From CAVZQN01 sp963837395 (GTDB taxonomy: Bacteria; Acidobacteriota; HRBIN11; JAKEFK01), in assembly GCA_963837395.1 (NCBI GenBank), contig CAWINI010000004.1:2604001-2668000 (forward strand): a stretch of 64,000 nt of DNA, read 5' to 3'. The translations under genes were made by a program, and so were the position numbers. Below are positions 54,197 to 63,112 of this stretch, in pieces (position 1 is the stretch's first letter; the number at the start of each line of letters is the position of its first letter). A model generated the notes under the pieces. It made no database searches, was not told the origin of the DNA, and saw nothing but the letters and a program-made list of their open reading frames with translations.

Positions 54197-55027
54197 ATGG
54201 CCATGCTAATACTTTTTTTATTGACATTGTCAGCTTTCATAGGTTGCCGGATATTTTTTTGGATTAACGAAGGACAAAAACTTCAAAGCACAGGTTATTT
54301 GCCGCCAGAACCGTCCATTTTTGGCCGAAGTATTCTGCTGTTGCTTTCGCGGATCTGTTGTTACCTTTTTGTGGGTCCGATAAAGGTAATTGGTAAGGAA
54401 AATATTTCAATCAATAAAAGACTAGTTGTAATCAGCAATCATCAATTTCCACTGGACTTTATGGTGCTCGTTTGCGCTCTGCCGTATAGCTTCCGCCATC
54501 TAGCTAAAGCGGAAGAAGTTCGAGGTTGGCGCGCACCTCTGGCAGCGTACACCGGACACTTTGCAGTTGATGTTGAAAATGGCAGAGCAAAATCAGGTTT
54601 AGGACCGCTGGCGGTGGATACATGTGTCCGTGTATTGACTCATGACACCGACAATCGTCTATTAATTTTTCCGCAAGGAAAGATCGTTGCTGAAAATAAA
54701 TTAACCGCTGATGACTTTCGTACTGGCGTAATGCGGGCCGCTCAGATTGCTATGGAAAAAATGCCTTACTCCTTATTTTCAATTCAACCGGTAGCAATTC
54801 AATATCAGCGTGATCCTAAACAAGCAGCTTTCTTATCTAAACTTGCAGCGAAGCTTGGGCTTAGGAATTTCGATGGAGTTACAAATTACGGCGTAATAGT
54901 AACGATTGGAAAACAGATATTGATCACCCAACTTCCGAATGACGTGAAACAAGCAACTCAAACATTGCGAATTGAAATCCAAAATCTACTTGAAAAAAAT
55001 GGTAAAGAAAGTTTTGAGCTACATTAA
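54197..55027 (+). CDS. PlsC-like 1-acyl-sn-glycerol-3-phosphate acyltransferase (copy 1)
   Basis: The 276-residue protein has two N-terminal helices (LILFLLTLSAFIGCRIFFW; SILLLLSRICCYLFVG) and the acyltransferase blocks: the catalytic HX4D in VVISNHQFPLDFMVLVCA, then LLIFPQGKIVAENKL and SIQPVAIQYQRDP. It would transfer an acyl chain to a lysophospholipid or related acceptor at the membrane. A second acyltransferase starts 29 bases before its stop. Confidence 0.88.
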   Translation: MAMLILFLLTLSAFIGCRIFFWINEGQKLQSTGYLPPEPSIFGRSILLLLSRICCYLFVGPIKVIGKENISINKRLVVISNHQFPLDFMVLVCALPYSFRHLAKAEEVRGWRAPLAAYTGHFAVDVENGRAKSGLGPLAVDTCVRVLTHDTDNRLLIFPQGKIVAENKLTADDFRTGVMRAAQIAMEKMPYSLFSIQPVAIQYQRDPKQAAFLSKLAAKLGLRNFDGVTNYGVIVTIGKQILITQLPNDVKQATQTLRIEIQNLLEKNGKESFELH

Positions 55028-55745
55028 GAACGCCAGCACGTGCGGCTTCCTGGTTCCTCCACCAACAATTCGTGCAACAAGAATATTTCACGCATTCGCC
55101 CGTCTTGTGGCCTTTATTCAAGTTGGAAGAATTCGAATAAAAGGTTTAGAAATCCTGCAAAATCTTCAATCACCTTACATTGTTGCTTCCAATCATCCTC
55201 ACTATGCAGATGCCGCGATAATTCCAATTATGATCAACGCACCTGCGCGTTATATGGTGGCGCGCGAAGTGATGCAATTCGCTGGAGGTTATGCTGCGAT
55301 GATCTTTGGTCCATGCGGTGCATTTGCAGTTGACATTGATCAAGGTCAAGGAGCGCCGGCATATAGAGCAGCGGTCAGAGTGCTGACTTCAAATCAACGA
55401 TTGGTAATCTTTCCGGAAGGCTGGGCTCACTTAGATGGCAAAATGCGTGCATTCAAAAAAGGAACTGTTTGCATCGCCAAACAAGCAGCTCAAAAAATCA
55501 ACCAGGCAATTAATATCGTTCCTGTTTTCTTAAGATATGGCCGTTATCCAGGTGAGTGGATTAATAAATTCAATCCACGGCTTCAATATTTGTTGACCTT
55601 TCTTTGTTTCTTTCGTTACAGACGCGGCGTGACAGTTGTAGTAGGTAATCCAATCTCCTCATCATTGTTGCCAACTTGTAATGATGAGGCAACAAAAATG
55701 TTGCAGAACGTGATTATCGATCTTGATCCAACTAAAAATCCTTAA
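54999..55745 (+). CDS. PlsC-like acyltransferase (copy 2), overlapping copy 1
   Basis: A 248-residue acyltransferase starting at ATG 54999, 29 bases inside copy 1 in another frame; an in-frame ATG at 54972 is possible but lies deeper inside. The HX4D motif is in YIVASNHPHYADAAIIP and the Glu/Gly block in LVIFPEGWAHLDGK, with INIVPVFLRYGRYPGEW after it. Sequence similarity to copy 1 is low outside the motifs. Overlap and tandem order suggest two acyl transfers in one lipid route (inference). Confidence 0.85.
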   Translation: MVKKVLSYIKNASTCGFLVPPPTIRATRIFHAFARLVAFIQVGRIRIKGLEILQNLQSPYIVASNHPHYADAAIIPIMINAPARYMVAREVMQFAGGYAAMIFGPCGAFAVDIDQGQGAPAYRAAVRVLTSNQRLVIFPEGWAHLDGKMRAFKKGTVCIAKQAAQKINQAINIVPVFLRYGRYPGEWINKFNPRLQYLLTFLCFFRYRRGVTVVVGNPISSSLLPTCNDEATKMLQNVIIDLDPTKNP

Positions 55746-57830
55746 TACACCAGAATTTCACCAAACGTTCCGGTGGTTGCTTTGACTTTGAATCCAGGAG
55801 GTGCCATCGGAAGGCAGACTGCTATTGATGCTAATCACTTCAACACCATCGATGAATACCTGGAACATAGTGCCATCGTAACTAATACGCGCACGATAAT
55901 CGGTATTTCGCTGAATCGACAGCAAAGCTTTCGCTTTTGCTACATTTTTACCGCCGACACGGTGTTTGAGTACCCACTTGCCCTGCTCCTGTTTCATCAA
56001 TAATTCAACAAGAGTTTTCTTATTTATCTGCCATCCCAATAATGAAACGCGATTTCCAAATCCGCCTGCGGTTCTCATCACAGCTTCAACACTTCGATTT
56101 CCAATCATTGTGAATGGCGCAAGCGCGGTTGCCTTCCGCGTATTAGTCCCAGTGAGAACACCACTGGATACATTCCATCTTCCTCTGAGGAATGTGAAGC
56201 CATCTGCAATGCCATCTTCAAAATCTTCGATGTACAACGGTTCAAGGTTCAGTATCAAATTTGCAGAATGATTCAAAGTTCCATCACTGGCATCTGCTTG
56301 AAATAAATACGTACCGACTGGAACATCTGACGCAACATCGACCGTTAGCACACTATCAATCGATCCGTTTACCGGCGGTGTTACTTGCGATGGATTGAAA
56401 GTGCAAGTGACATTGATAGGTAAGTTGGAGCAAGTTAGATCAACCTGTGCATTGTATGAATTGATAGATGTTACGGCGCATGTTGTTGTCCCGCTGCCGC
56501 CGCGATTTGCTGAAATCGAAGTTGGATTGCATACGAACTGAAAATCTTGCGCGGTGGTGACATTGATCGACATATCAAATACACGGGTGAACGTTGCAGC
56601 AGTACCGGTGATTTGGAAATTGTAAACAGCTTCGGGTACAGATCCGGAAACATCCACTGTCAGTGTGCTGGATGCTGTGGGAACAACAGGATCCGGATTG
56701 AACGTGCAGGTGACTCCAGCAGGCAGCCCCGCGCAATCTAAGTCCACATTTCCGTTGAATCCCGCAATTGCAGTAAGTGTTGTTGTACTTGTCGCATTGC
56801 CTGCTGGTGCTGCGATCAAAGACGAAGGACTTGATGTGATTGAAAAGTCCTGGACTTGTAAAGTTGTGCTGAACGTTTTTGTAGTGCTGCCATTGGTGCC
56901 GGTAACTTGAAATGGATAACTTCCGCCAAGTACGCTTTGTGCAACTGTTACAGTAATTGTAGAGTTGATGCTTCCATTTGCAGGCGGAGTTACAGGATCA
57001 GGCGCGAACCCACAACTGGCGCCAGCAGGAAGATTCGAACAGTTAAGATCCACAGGGCTGTTAAATCCCTGGATCGAATTTACAGTACATGTTCCAGTTG
57101 CATTGTTGCCTGGAGTTGTTGTGAATGTTGTTGGCGAACAGGCGACTGTGAAGTCAGGCATTGGAGGAACTGGAACATCAAGCGTCATATCAAATGTTTG
57201 CGTCAAATCATCATTTTTACCGGTTACTGCAAATGGATATGAACCGGGCGCAACACCGCTGCCGACTGTTAGAGTTAATGTAGTGTTCGAAGAACCATTT
57301 GCCGGTGGAGTTACGGGATCCGGATTGAACGCAAAAGTTACACCTGCTGGCAGTCCGGTTGTATTCATATCAACAGGGGAATGGAATCCGTTTACTGATG
57401 AAATTGTGCAGGTCACAGTTCCGCTGTCACCGATATCGATGGTGACCGGATTTGGTGTGCATGAAATATTGAAACTGGAAACTCGAATGATGCCTGTCAT
57501 CCCCATTGAACAATGAGGTGTGCATTTGTATGGGAAATTACCAACGTTATCGAAGGTAAAATCGAAAGTATCCCCTTGATTCTTAACACCTGAGTCCCAA
57601 AGTCCGCTTGGATTGCATCCATTTTGTTGGGTTGTGCTTGTTGTGGAGTGGAAACTAAAAGCCCAGGTCCAGCGAACTGTATCACCGGCATTGATGGTTA
57701 GATCATTTGGAGCGAAAACAAGATTGCCGCCGGCGCCGACAGTTACATCTCGAATAGCGGCGAAAGCATTGGTTACAAAAAGAAGGAGAAGGAAATTTAG
57801 AGAAAGGTACCCCAGGTGACGCTTCGTCAT
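55742..57830 (-). CDS. Secreted cupredoxin with four Ig-like repeats and a C-terminal LamG-like domain, one frameshift
   Basis: After a signal peptide (NFLLLLFVTNAFA) comes a plastocyanin-type cupredoxin of about 100 residues; type-1 copper ligands appear as His in AFSFHSTTS and Cys, His, Met in YKCTPHCSMGM. Four Ig-like repeats of about 90 residues follow, marked GFNSPVDLNCSNLPAGASC and PDPVTPPANGS. A LamG-like domain (RSVEAVMRTAGGFGNRV) ends the protein. A +1 change near 55800 breaks the frame after SLPSDGT; the corrected frame reads PGFKVKATTGTFGEILVY, the usual LamG end, and stops at 55742, 4 bases into the acyltransferase gene. It may act in surface electron transfer or adhesion. Confidence 0.8.
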
Positions 57831-57869
57831 TTCGACCTCTTATAGGCTGAAGAATACCTGGGATGCTGA

Positions 57870-58832
57870 TCAGTATACCAAACTGCCAGTTGGCTGCAAG
57901 AACTCAAAACATTTTCCGGCTACTTTTTCGTAAGTGCCGAAGTTTGTGTAATATTCAAAAGCATTCCTGGCGACAAAATCCAGGAATGTTTGATCTCCAA
58001 TAACTTCATGATAGCGGGTCATAATGTCTTCCGCTAACATATCCATCCGATCCGCATTCCTGAGATTTACTTTTGCATAGTGGTAATCAGGGATCAACGG
58101 TTGAGCTAAAGAAACACGGTACTCAGGTCTAAGTAAAGGAATTTTCAGTGCGAATGCTTCGAAATCTCGAAAGCACAGGTCACCTCTGCCTGGCAAACCC
58201 AGAGCGATTTTATGGGAGCCAAATTCTTTGAAATATTGTTCAGGTTCAATTGAATTTTCAAAAATTTCAGTATCTGGATACTTTGTAAGATGTTCCAAAC
58301 ATCTTCTGACTTTGTTTGTTCGAGGTCCGCGAAAATAAAGTTTCGGATTGGTTTTTGTTACGTACTTTTCGAACTGCAGAATATCGTCAGATTCAGTTGT
58401 GTAAAAACCGCGAATACTGTAGTAACCAGGCTGTATTTTAGGTTCGTTCTTGAAGCACTCTCCATCATATTGAAAAACCATTCCGCCGGTAAAATTTTCA
58501 AGCGCAGAAAATTTCAAAATATCTTCATTTTGATCTGTCAGATCGATTGCTCTAAGCTCACCGCTGGAATACTCAACCAAAATGCATTGCGAAGAGGTGA
58601 ACATTTTATGATCGGGCAACAGGAATGGATGATCTCCGATGACACCATAGAAATGAGATCCGTTTTGATATATCTGCTTGAGCACCATGTAATGGCAGCA
58701 GACAATGGTTTCATTCGGATACTTTTGAATGAAGTTTTGGTAAATGAGTTGCGCTAATGTGGAGTAAATACTTTTTGGAATGTGCGTGCTGAATGGATAC
58801 CCGTCGGTGTTAAATTGATGTATCCGGATCAC
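57870..58832 (-). CDS. Glycosyltransferase-like protein (GT90/exostosin-like C-terminal region)
   Basis: A 320-residue soluble protein. The segment LYFRGPRTNKVRRCLEHLTKY, followed by the glycine-rich LGLPGRGDLCFRDFEAFALKIPLLRPEY, resembles the nucleotide-sugar-binding half of GT90/exostosin-like and related glycosyltransferases; the first half is unassigned. Confidence in the family is moderate. It is 40 bases downstream of the cupredoxin gene's start on the same strand. No signal peptide is visible. Confidence 0.5.
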   Translation of the reverse strand: MIRIHQFNTDGYPFSTHIPKSIYSTLAQLIYQNFIQKYPNETIVCCHYMVLKQIYQNGSHFYGVIGDHPFLLPDHKMFTSSQCILVEYSSGELRAIDLTDQNEDILKFSALENFTGGMVFQYDGECFKNEPKIQPGYYSIRGFYTTESDDILQFEKYVTKTNPKLYFRGPRTNKVRRCLEHLTKYPDTEIFENSIEPEQYFKEFGSHKIALGLPGRGDLCFRDFEAFALKIPLLRPEYRVSLAQPLIPDYHYAKVNLRNADRMDMLAEDIMTRYHEVIGDQTFLDFVARNAFEYYTNFGTYEKVAGKCFEFLQPTGSLVY

Positions 58833-58860
58833 ACCTTTGCCTTATGATTTGAACGATTTA

Positions 58861-58942
58861 TGCGAAAGGGGGGACTCGAACCCCCACCCCTTACGGGACT
58901 GGATCCTAAGTCCAGCGCGTCTGCCAATTCCGCCACTTTCGC
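58861..58942 (-). tRNA. tRNA-Leu (UAG anticodon)
   Basis: An 82-nt Leu-type tRNA on the minus strand. Acceptor arms GCGAAAG and CTTTCGC pair over 7 bases; the D region is GGCGGAATTGGCAGACGC; the anticodon loop CTTAGGA gives TAG; a long variable arm (CCCGTAAGGGG) is typical of class II tRNA; the T arm holds GGTTCGAGTCC. CCA is not encoded. A short plus-strand frame across it (58837-59034) is spurious. Confidence 0.95.
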
Positions 58943-59295
58943 GGGTGAGTTTAAGATTAAACCACAAAGGCACCAAGAACACATTTATGATAAAACTTGG
59001 TGAGATCTTAGCGTCATGGTTTCTTTGTGGTTAAGTGTCTGTCTAACAAATGGCCGCTACTACGCTAGATCTAAACAAGCATTATTTCAAAATCAATACC
59101 TGAGATTGCTGCGAACACGACTGTTCCGCAGGATCCCAGGGACAAAGTGAGTGATCTGAAAATGGAAGGTCAGACTCGCGAGGCTCAAGTGCGTGCACAA
59201 TTTCAAGCAAGTCCGCAATTTAAAATGCCTGGTGTAGATATCAATGGACCGTGCTTCATTTGCGAAATGCGGTCTTCATATCGATCAAGATGCGA
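58943..59295. other. Gene-free stretch holding an ACCACAAAG-type inverted repeat
   Basis: AACCACAAAG (58960-58969) and CACCAAG (58971-58977) are mirrored by CTTGGTG (58996-59002) and CTTTGTGGTT (59023-59032), giving a nested inverted repeat of about 73 bases just upstream of the tRNA. A GTG-started frame at 59147-59332 runs into the HAD gene on the opposite strand and has no homologue I know, so I do not call it. The rest shows nothing else. Confidence 0.55.
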
Positions 59296-59958
59296 TTACG
59301 GCAAAACGCCCAGTTCATCCAGCGAATCGTGAAGTTCTTCGGTATCGCGATATACACGAAATGCGCCGGCCTGACTTAATTCATCCGCACCATAACCACC
59401 GCTGAGCAAGCCAACGCCTAGCATGTTTGCACGACGTGCGGCCAGGATATCCCAAACGGCATCACCAACTACATAACAATCTTCCACTTTCATTCCCAAC
59501 TTCTTTTGACAATACAAAAACAAATCCGGTTCCGGCTTTGCTCGTTTCACTTCGGCATGTGTAACAACAAGAGTTTCATCACCAATATCAAGCGCTTTTA
59601 ATGCAGCTTTGATATCTTCACGTTCGCCTGATGTTGCGATGGCATGCGGAATTCTTTCGGATCGAAAATACTTCAATAATTCAACCGCTCCAGGAAGCGG
59701 ACGTGGATGTGGTAAATATTGCAGGTACAGCTCACCATGTCGCTTCTTCAATGATTTCTGTTCTTCTTCATTTAACTCACGGCCCAATTCTCTCCCCACG
59801 GCTCTGGCGAAAAGTCCGCCACTCATTCCGATTCGACGATGAATGCGCCATCCATCAATCGCCATACCCGCTTCAGCAAGCGCTTGCTGCCATGCAAAAA
59901 TGTGTGCATAAACCGAATCAACCAGCGTACCATCGAGATCTAGAATTAATGCGTGCAT
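59296..59958 (-). CDS. HAD-superfamily phosphatase (phosphoglycolate-phosphatase-like)
   Basis: The 220-residue protein starts at ATG 59958, with GGAGGTGACG directly upstream (a GTG at 59964 overlaps that site). HAD motif I is ALILDLDGTLVDS, motif II is HAIATSGERE, the Lys is in EVKRAKPEPDLF and motif IV in CYVVGDAVWDILAARRANM. A helical cap lies between motifs I and II (MSGGLFARAVGRELGRELN). It removes phosphate from a small metabolite; phosphoglycolate and sugar phosphates are candidates. Confidence 0.92.
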   Translation of the reverse strand: MHALILDLDGTLVDSVYAHIFAWQQALAEAGMAIDGWRIHRRIGMSGGLFARAVGRELGRELNEEEQKSLKKRHGELYLQYLPHPRPLPGAVELLKYFRSERIPHAIATSGEREDIKAALKALDIGDETLVVTHAEVKRAKPEPDLFLYCQKKLGMKVEDCYVVGDAVWDILAARRANMLGVGLLSGGYGADELSQAGAFRVYRDTEELHDSLDELGVLP

Positions 59959-60002
59959 CGTCACCTCCTTGATGTTCTAAGAATATATGCTAGTTAATAT
60001 AG

Positions 60003-60058
60003 TACCGAGTGCCGAGTACTGAGTAACTCGGTAATCAGTACTCGGAACTCAGTACTGA
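60003..60058. repeat. Self-complementary GAGTACTGA-type hairpin
   Basis: CCGAGTACTGA (60012-60022) and TCAGTACTCGG (60035-60045) are perfect 11-bp arms with a 12-base loop; further GAGT/ACTC and CAGTACTGA copies extend it on both sides. It lies between the divergent HAD and Asp-box genes, just before the ribosome site of the latter. It resembles the iterated unit near 45451 in build but not in sequence. Confidence 0.75.
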
Positions 60059-60075
60059 TTTGAACGGAGAAAAAA

Positions 60076-63060
60076 ATGAAATCCATCATCTTGCTGATCA
60101 CATTGATATTTTGCATTTCAATTTTAGGACAAACCGCAACTGTACCACCAAACGCAATTCAAGATTTGAAATGGAGATTGCTAGGACCGTTGCGTGCAGG
60201 TTGGTCGATGGTTGCGGAAGGAATTCCCGATGAACCAAATACCTATTATTTCGGAGCCGCTGATGGTGGTGTTTGGAAAACTACAGATGCAGGTTTGACC
60301 TGGCAAGCGATTGCGGATCAAGCTCCGTTTTCTTCCGTTCAAGCCATTGCGATTTCAAAAAACAATCCGCGAACGATTTACGTTGGCACCGGACAAGTTG
60401 CAATGCGATACGATGTCATGGATGGAACTGGCGTTTATAAAACTACGGATGATGGAAAAACATGGACTTCATTAGGATTGTCTGACTCGCGTCACATCGG
60501 GCGCATTCTGTTAGATCCACGTGATGACAATGTGATTGTTGTTGCCGTTCTTGGTCATTTGTTTGGAGCGAATCAGGAACGCGGAGTTTTTCGGAGTGAA
60601 GATGGCGGAGCGAATTGGAAAAAAGTTTTATTTGTTGATGAGAATACCGGCGCAGTTGATCTCGCATCAGATCCATCAACTCCGGATGTTATTTATGCTT
60701 CAACCTGGCAAGTGCGTCAGTATCCATGGCAATCATATTTCACTCCACAAGATGGTCCTGGAAGCGGCATTTGGAAATCTACTGACGGTGGAAAGACATG
60801 GTCACAAACATCGAAGAAAGGATTGCCGCAAGGGCCGCTTAGCAGAATCGGACTTGTGGTTGGAGTGCAAACTCAAGGACGCAGAGTTTATGCTGCAATC
60901 GCTGCTGAAAAAGATGCAGGACTCTATCGTTCCGATGATGGCGGTGCATCATGGCAGCTCATCAACAAAGATGGTGAACTTGTAAGCACCTATTTTGGTC
61001 ACTTAACTGCGGATCCAAAAAATCCGGATGTCGTGTATGCAATGGGCCGATCGGTTCATGAATCAAAAGATGGTGGAAAAACTTTTACGATTATGAAAGG
61101 TTCACCTGGCGGTGATGATTATCACTTTATGTGGATCAATCCGAAATTTCCACAATATCGAATTCTTGCAGCGGATCAAGGAACAACAGTCAGTGTGAAT
61201 GATGGTGCAACCTGGACTCCGTGGTACAACCAGGCAACCGGTCAGTTTTATCATCTAGGTGCGGACAATCGATTTCCATATTGGGTTTATTCTGCACAGC
61301 AAGATAGCGGAACGGTCGGAGTGGCAACGCGCAGCGATTACGGACAACTTACATTTCGCGATTGGCATCCGGTTGGTGGCGAAGAACGTGATTATGATCT
61401 GCCGGATCCTGAAGATCCGCTGATCGTTTATGGAAGCGGACTCGGTGGACGTTTGTCACGTTGGGATCAGCGGACTGGTCGCGTTGAAAATGTTTCACCC
61501 TGGCCGGTTTCCAGTTACGCAGCAAGACCAACCACAGTAAAATATCGTTACACTTGGATCACACCAATTGCAATTTCACAACGCTCACCATATGCGCTGT
61601 ATCAAGGCGCACAAGTTTTATTTCGATCGTTAGATAAAGGGCATAGCTGGCAAATTATCAGTCCGGATTTATCGGGCGTAGATCCAAATGCAAAAAATTG
61701 TGATGGCAATGTGCCCATTGAAAGAGCAACTGCCTGCGGTTATGGCGTTATTTTTTCGATTGCGCCTTCACCAAATACCGATGGTTTGATTTGGATTGGA
61801 ACGGACAATGGCCGTATTCAAATTACGCGCGATGATGGAAAAAATTGGAACAATGTAACGCCAAAGCAAATTACTGATTGGAGTAAAATCGCCGCAATCG
61901 ATCCATCACCGAAAGATCCAGCCACTGCATACGTTGCGGTTGATCGTCATCGTTTAGATGACCGGCATCCTTATATATATCGTACCCATGATTTTGGGAA
62001 GACATGGACCGCAATCGCAAACGGAATTCCAGATGATTCATGGGTCAATACTGTACGTGTGGATCTGACGCGCGATGGTTTGCTTTATGCTGGAACGCGC
62101 ACCGGAGTTTTTGTTTCGTTTGATGATGGAGATCATTGGCAGCCATTGCAATCCAATCTGCCTAGAACCGGCGTGAATGATTTGTTAGTTCATGGAAATG
62201 ATTTGATTGCTGCAACTCAAGGACGTTCAATCTGGATCGTTGATGATGTATCTCCACTGCGGCAGATCGATCCTGCTTCACTTTCTGCAGGTCCAATTTT
62301 GATGAAGCCTGCGGCCGCGATCCGTATGGCGAAAAATGAAAATCGTGATACTCCACTGCCACCGGAATTTCCAACAACTCCAAATCCTCCAACTGGCGCA
62401 TTGATTGATTATTATCTTGCCAATGCAGCATCAGGAGTTGTGTCACTTGAAATTGTGAATGACAAAGGTGAAGTTGTTCGCAGTTTTAAAAGTGACGAAA
62501 AACCGGAGCGTCCGAATGCGGAACGCTATTTTGCAGAACGCTGGCTTTTACCACTTCCGGTGCTATCAGCGGATGAAGGCCATCATCGATTTTTATGGGA
62601 CTTGAGATTTCCAAGACCGATTGTCGAAGAATATGAATATTCGATTGCAGCAGTGCCCGGCCAGGATACAGTCGCACTTCCACAGGGAATTATGGTCGCG
62701 CCTGGACATTACACTGTTCGACTTCGTGCAGATGGAAAAGATTTGAGTCAGCCTTTGGAAGTTCAGCAGGATCCGCGAACGTCTAAGAAAGAAGAAGACA
62801 TTACAACGCAAATAAGTTTTTATCACGAAGTTGCAGCTGCCGTTGCGCAAGCGTTGCCGAAAGCGAAACAGATGGATGAGATGCAAAAGAAATTGGAAAA
62901 CGCAAAAGGCGCGGAAGCTGATCAGAAACGCAAAAACATCGCGAAGTTCAAAGCTGCTATGAGTGCGATTACATCATTGTTGACTGATTTAGAAGGTGCT
63001 GATGGTTCGCCAACTCAACCACAACGTGATTTGTTTGCTGAAAGCAAAAAGGATTTGTAA
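60076..63060 (+). CDS. Large secreted Asp-box (BNR) beta-propeller protein, VPS10/sortilin-like
   Basis: A 994-residue protein with GGAGAAA upstream and a signal peptide (KSIILLITLIFCISILGQ). Many Asp-box repeats follow (DGGVWKTTDAGLTWQAI; GTGVYKTTDDGKTWTSL; RGVFRSEDGGANWKKV; SGIWKSTDGGKTWSQT), forming a multi-blade beta-propeller to about residue 700. A linker and a beta domain (HHRFLWDLRFPRPIVEEYE) and a helical C-terminus (KAKQMDEMQKKLENAKGAEAD) end it. Such proteins abound in Acidobacteriota and Bacteroidota, bind or process extracellular substrates, and are rarely characterised. Confidence 0.88.
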   Translation: MKSIILLITLIFCISILGQTATVPPNAIQDLKWRLLGPLRAGWSMVAEGIPDEPNTYYFGAADGGVWKTTDAGLTWQAIADQAPFSSVQAIAISKNNPRTIYVGTGQVAMRYDVMDGTGVYKTTDDGKTWTSLGLSDSRHIGRILLDPRDDNVIVVAVLGHLFGANQERGVFRSEDGGANWKKVLFVDENTGAVDLASDPSTPDVIYASTWQVRQYPWQSYFTPQDGPGSGIWKSTDGGKTWSQTSKKGLPQGPLSRIGLVVGVQTQGRRVYAAIAAEKDAGLYRSDDGGASWQLINKDGELVSTYFGHLTADPKNPDVVYAMGRSVHESKDGGKTFTIMKGSPGGDDYHFMWINPKFPQYRILAADQGTTVSVNDGATWTPWYNQATGQFYHLGADNRFPYWVYSAQQDSGTVGVATRSDYGQLTFRDWHPVGGEERDYDLPDPEDPLIVYGSGLGGRLSRWDQRTGRVENVSPWPVSSYAARPTTVKYRYTWITPIAISQRSPYALYQGAQVLFRSLDKGHSWQIISPDLSGVDPNAKNCDGNVPIERATACGYGVIFSIAPSPNTDGLIWIGTDNGRIQITRDDGKNWNNVTPKQITDWSKIAAIDPSPKDPATAYVAVDRHRLDDRHPYIYRTHDFGKTWTAIANGIPDDSWVNTVRVDLTRDGLLYAGTRTGVFVSFDDGDHWQPLQSNLPRTGVNDLLVHGNDLIAATQGRSIWIVDDVSPLRQIDPASLSAGPILMKPAAAIRMAKNENRDTPLPPEFPTTPNPPTGALIDYYLANAASGVVSLEIVNDKGEVVRSFKSDEKPERPNAERYFAERWLLPLPVLSADEGHHRFLWDLRFPRPIVEEYEYSIAAVPGQDTVALPQGIMVAPGHYTVRLRADGKDLSQPLEVQQDPRTSKKEEDITTQISFYHEVAAAVAQALPKAKQMDEMQKKLENAKGAEADQKRKNIAKFKAAMSAITSLLTDLEGADGSPTQPQRDLFAESKKDL

Positions 63061-63112
63061 GGAGCGCGGACTAAAGTCCGCGGTCCCTAATGCGGGCGAG
63101 AGCCCGCGCTCC
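63061..63112. repeat. Three-way-junction palindromic repeat between convergent genes
   Basis: Outer arms GGAGCG (63061-63066) and CGCTCC (63107-63112) enclose two hairpins: CGCGGACT/AGTCCGCG (63065-63072, 63075-63082) and GCGGGC/GCCCGC (63092-63097, 63102-63107) with loop GAGA. The whole can fold as a cloverleaf-like cruciform. It sits between the Asp-box stop and the kinase stop and might act as a bidirectional terminator, though no T-run follows. Confidence 0.75.

Noticed and set aside
58837..59034. Plus-strand frame of 65 codons reading CERGDSNPHPLRD
   Set aside because: It runs straight through the tRNA-Leu gene; this peptide is a common artefact of translating tRNA genes.
59147..59332. 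GTG-started 61-codon frame between tRNA-Leu and the HAD gene
   Set aside because: It ends inside the HAD gene on the other strand and matches nothing recognisable.
22636..63112. CRISPR array or regularly spaced repeats
   Set aside because: The palindromic elements are scattered single copies with no repeat-spacer periodicity and no cas genes.
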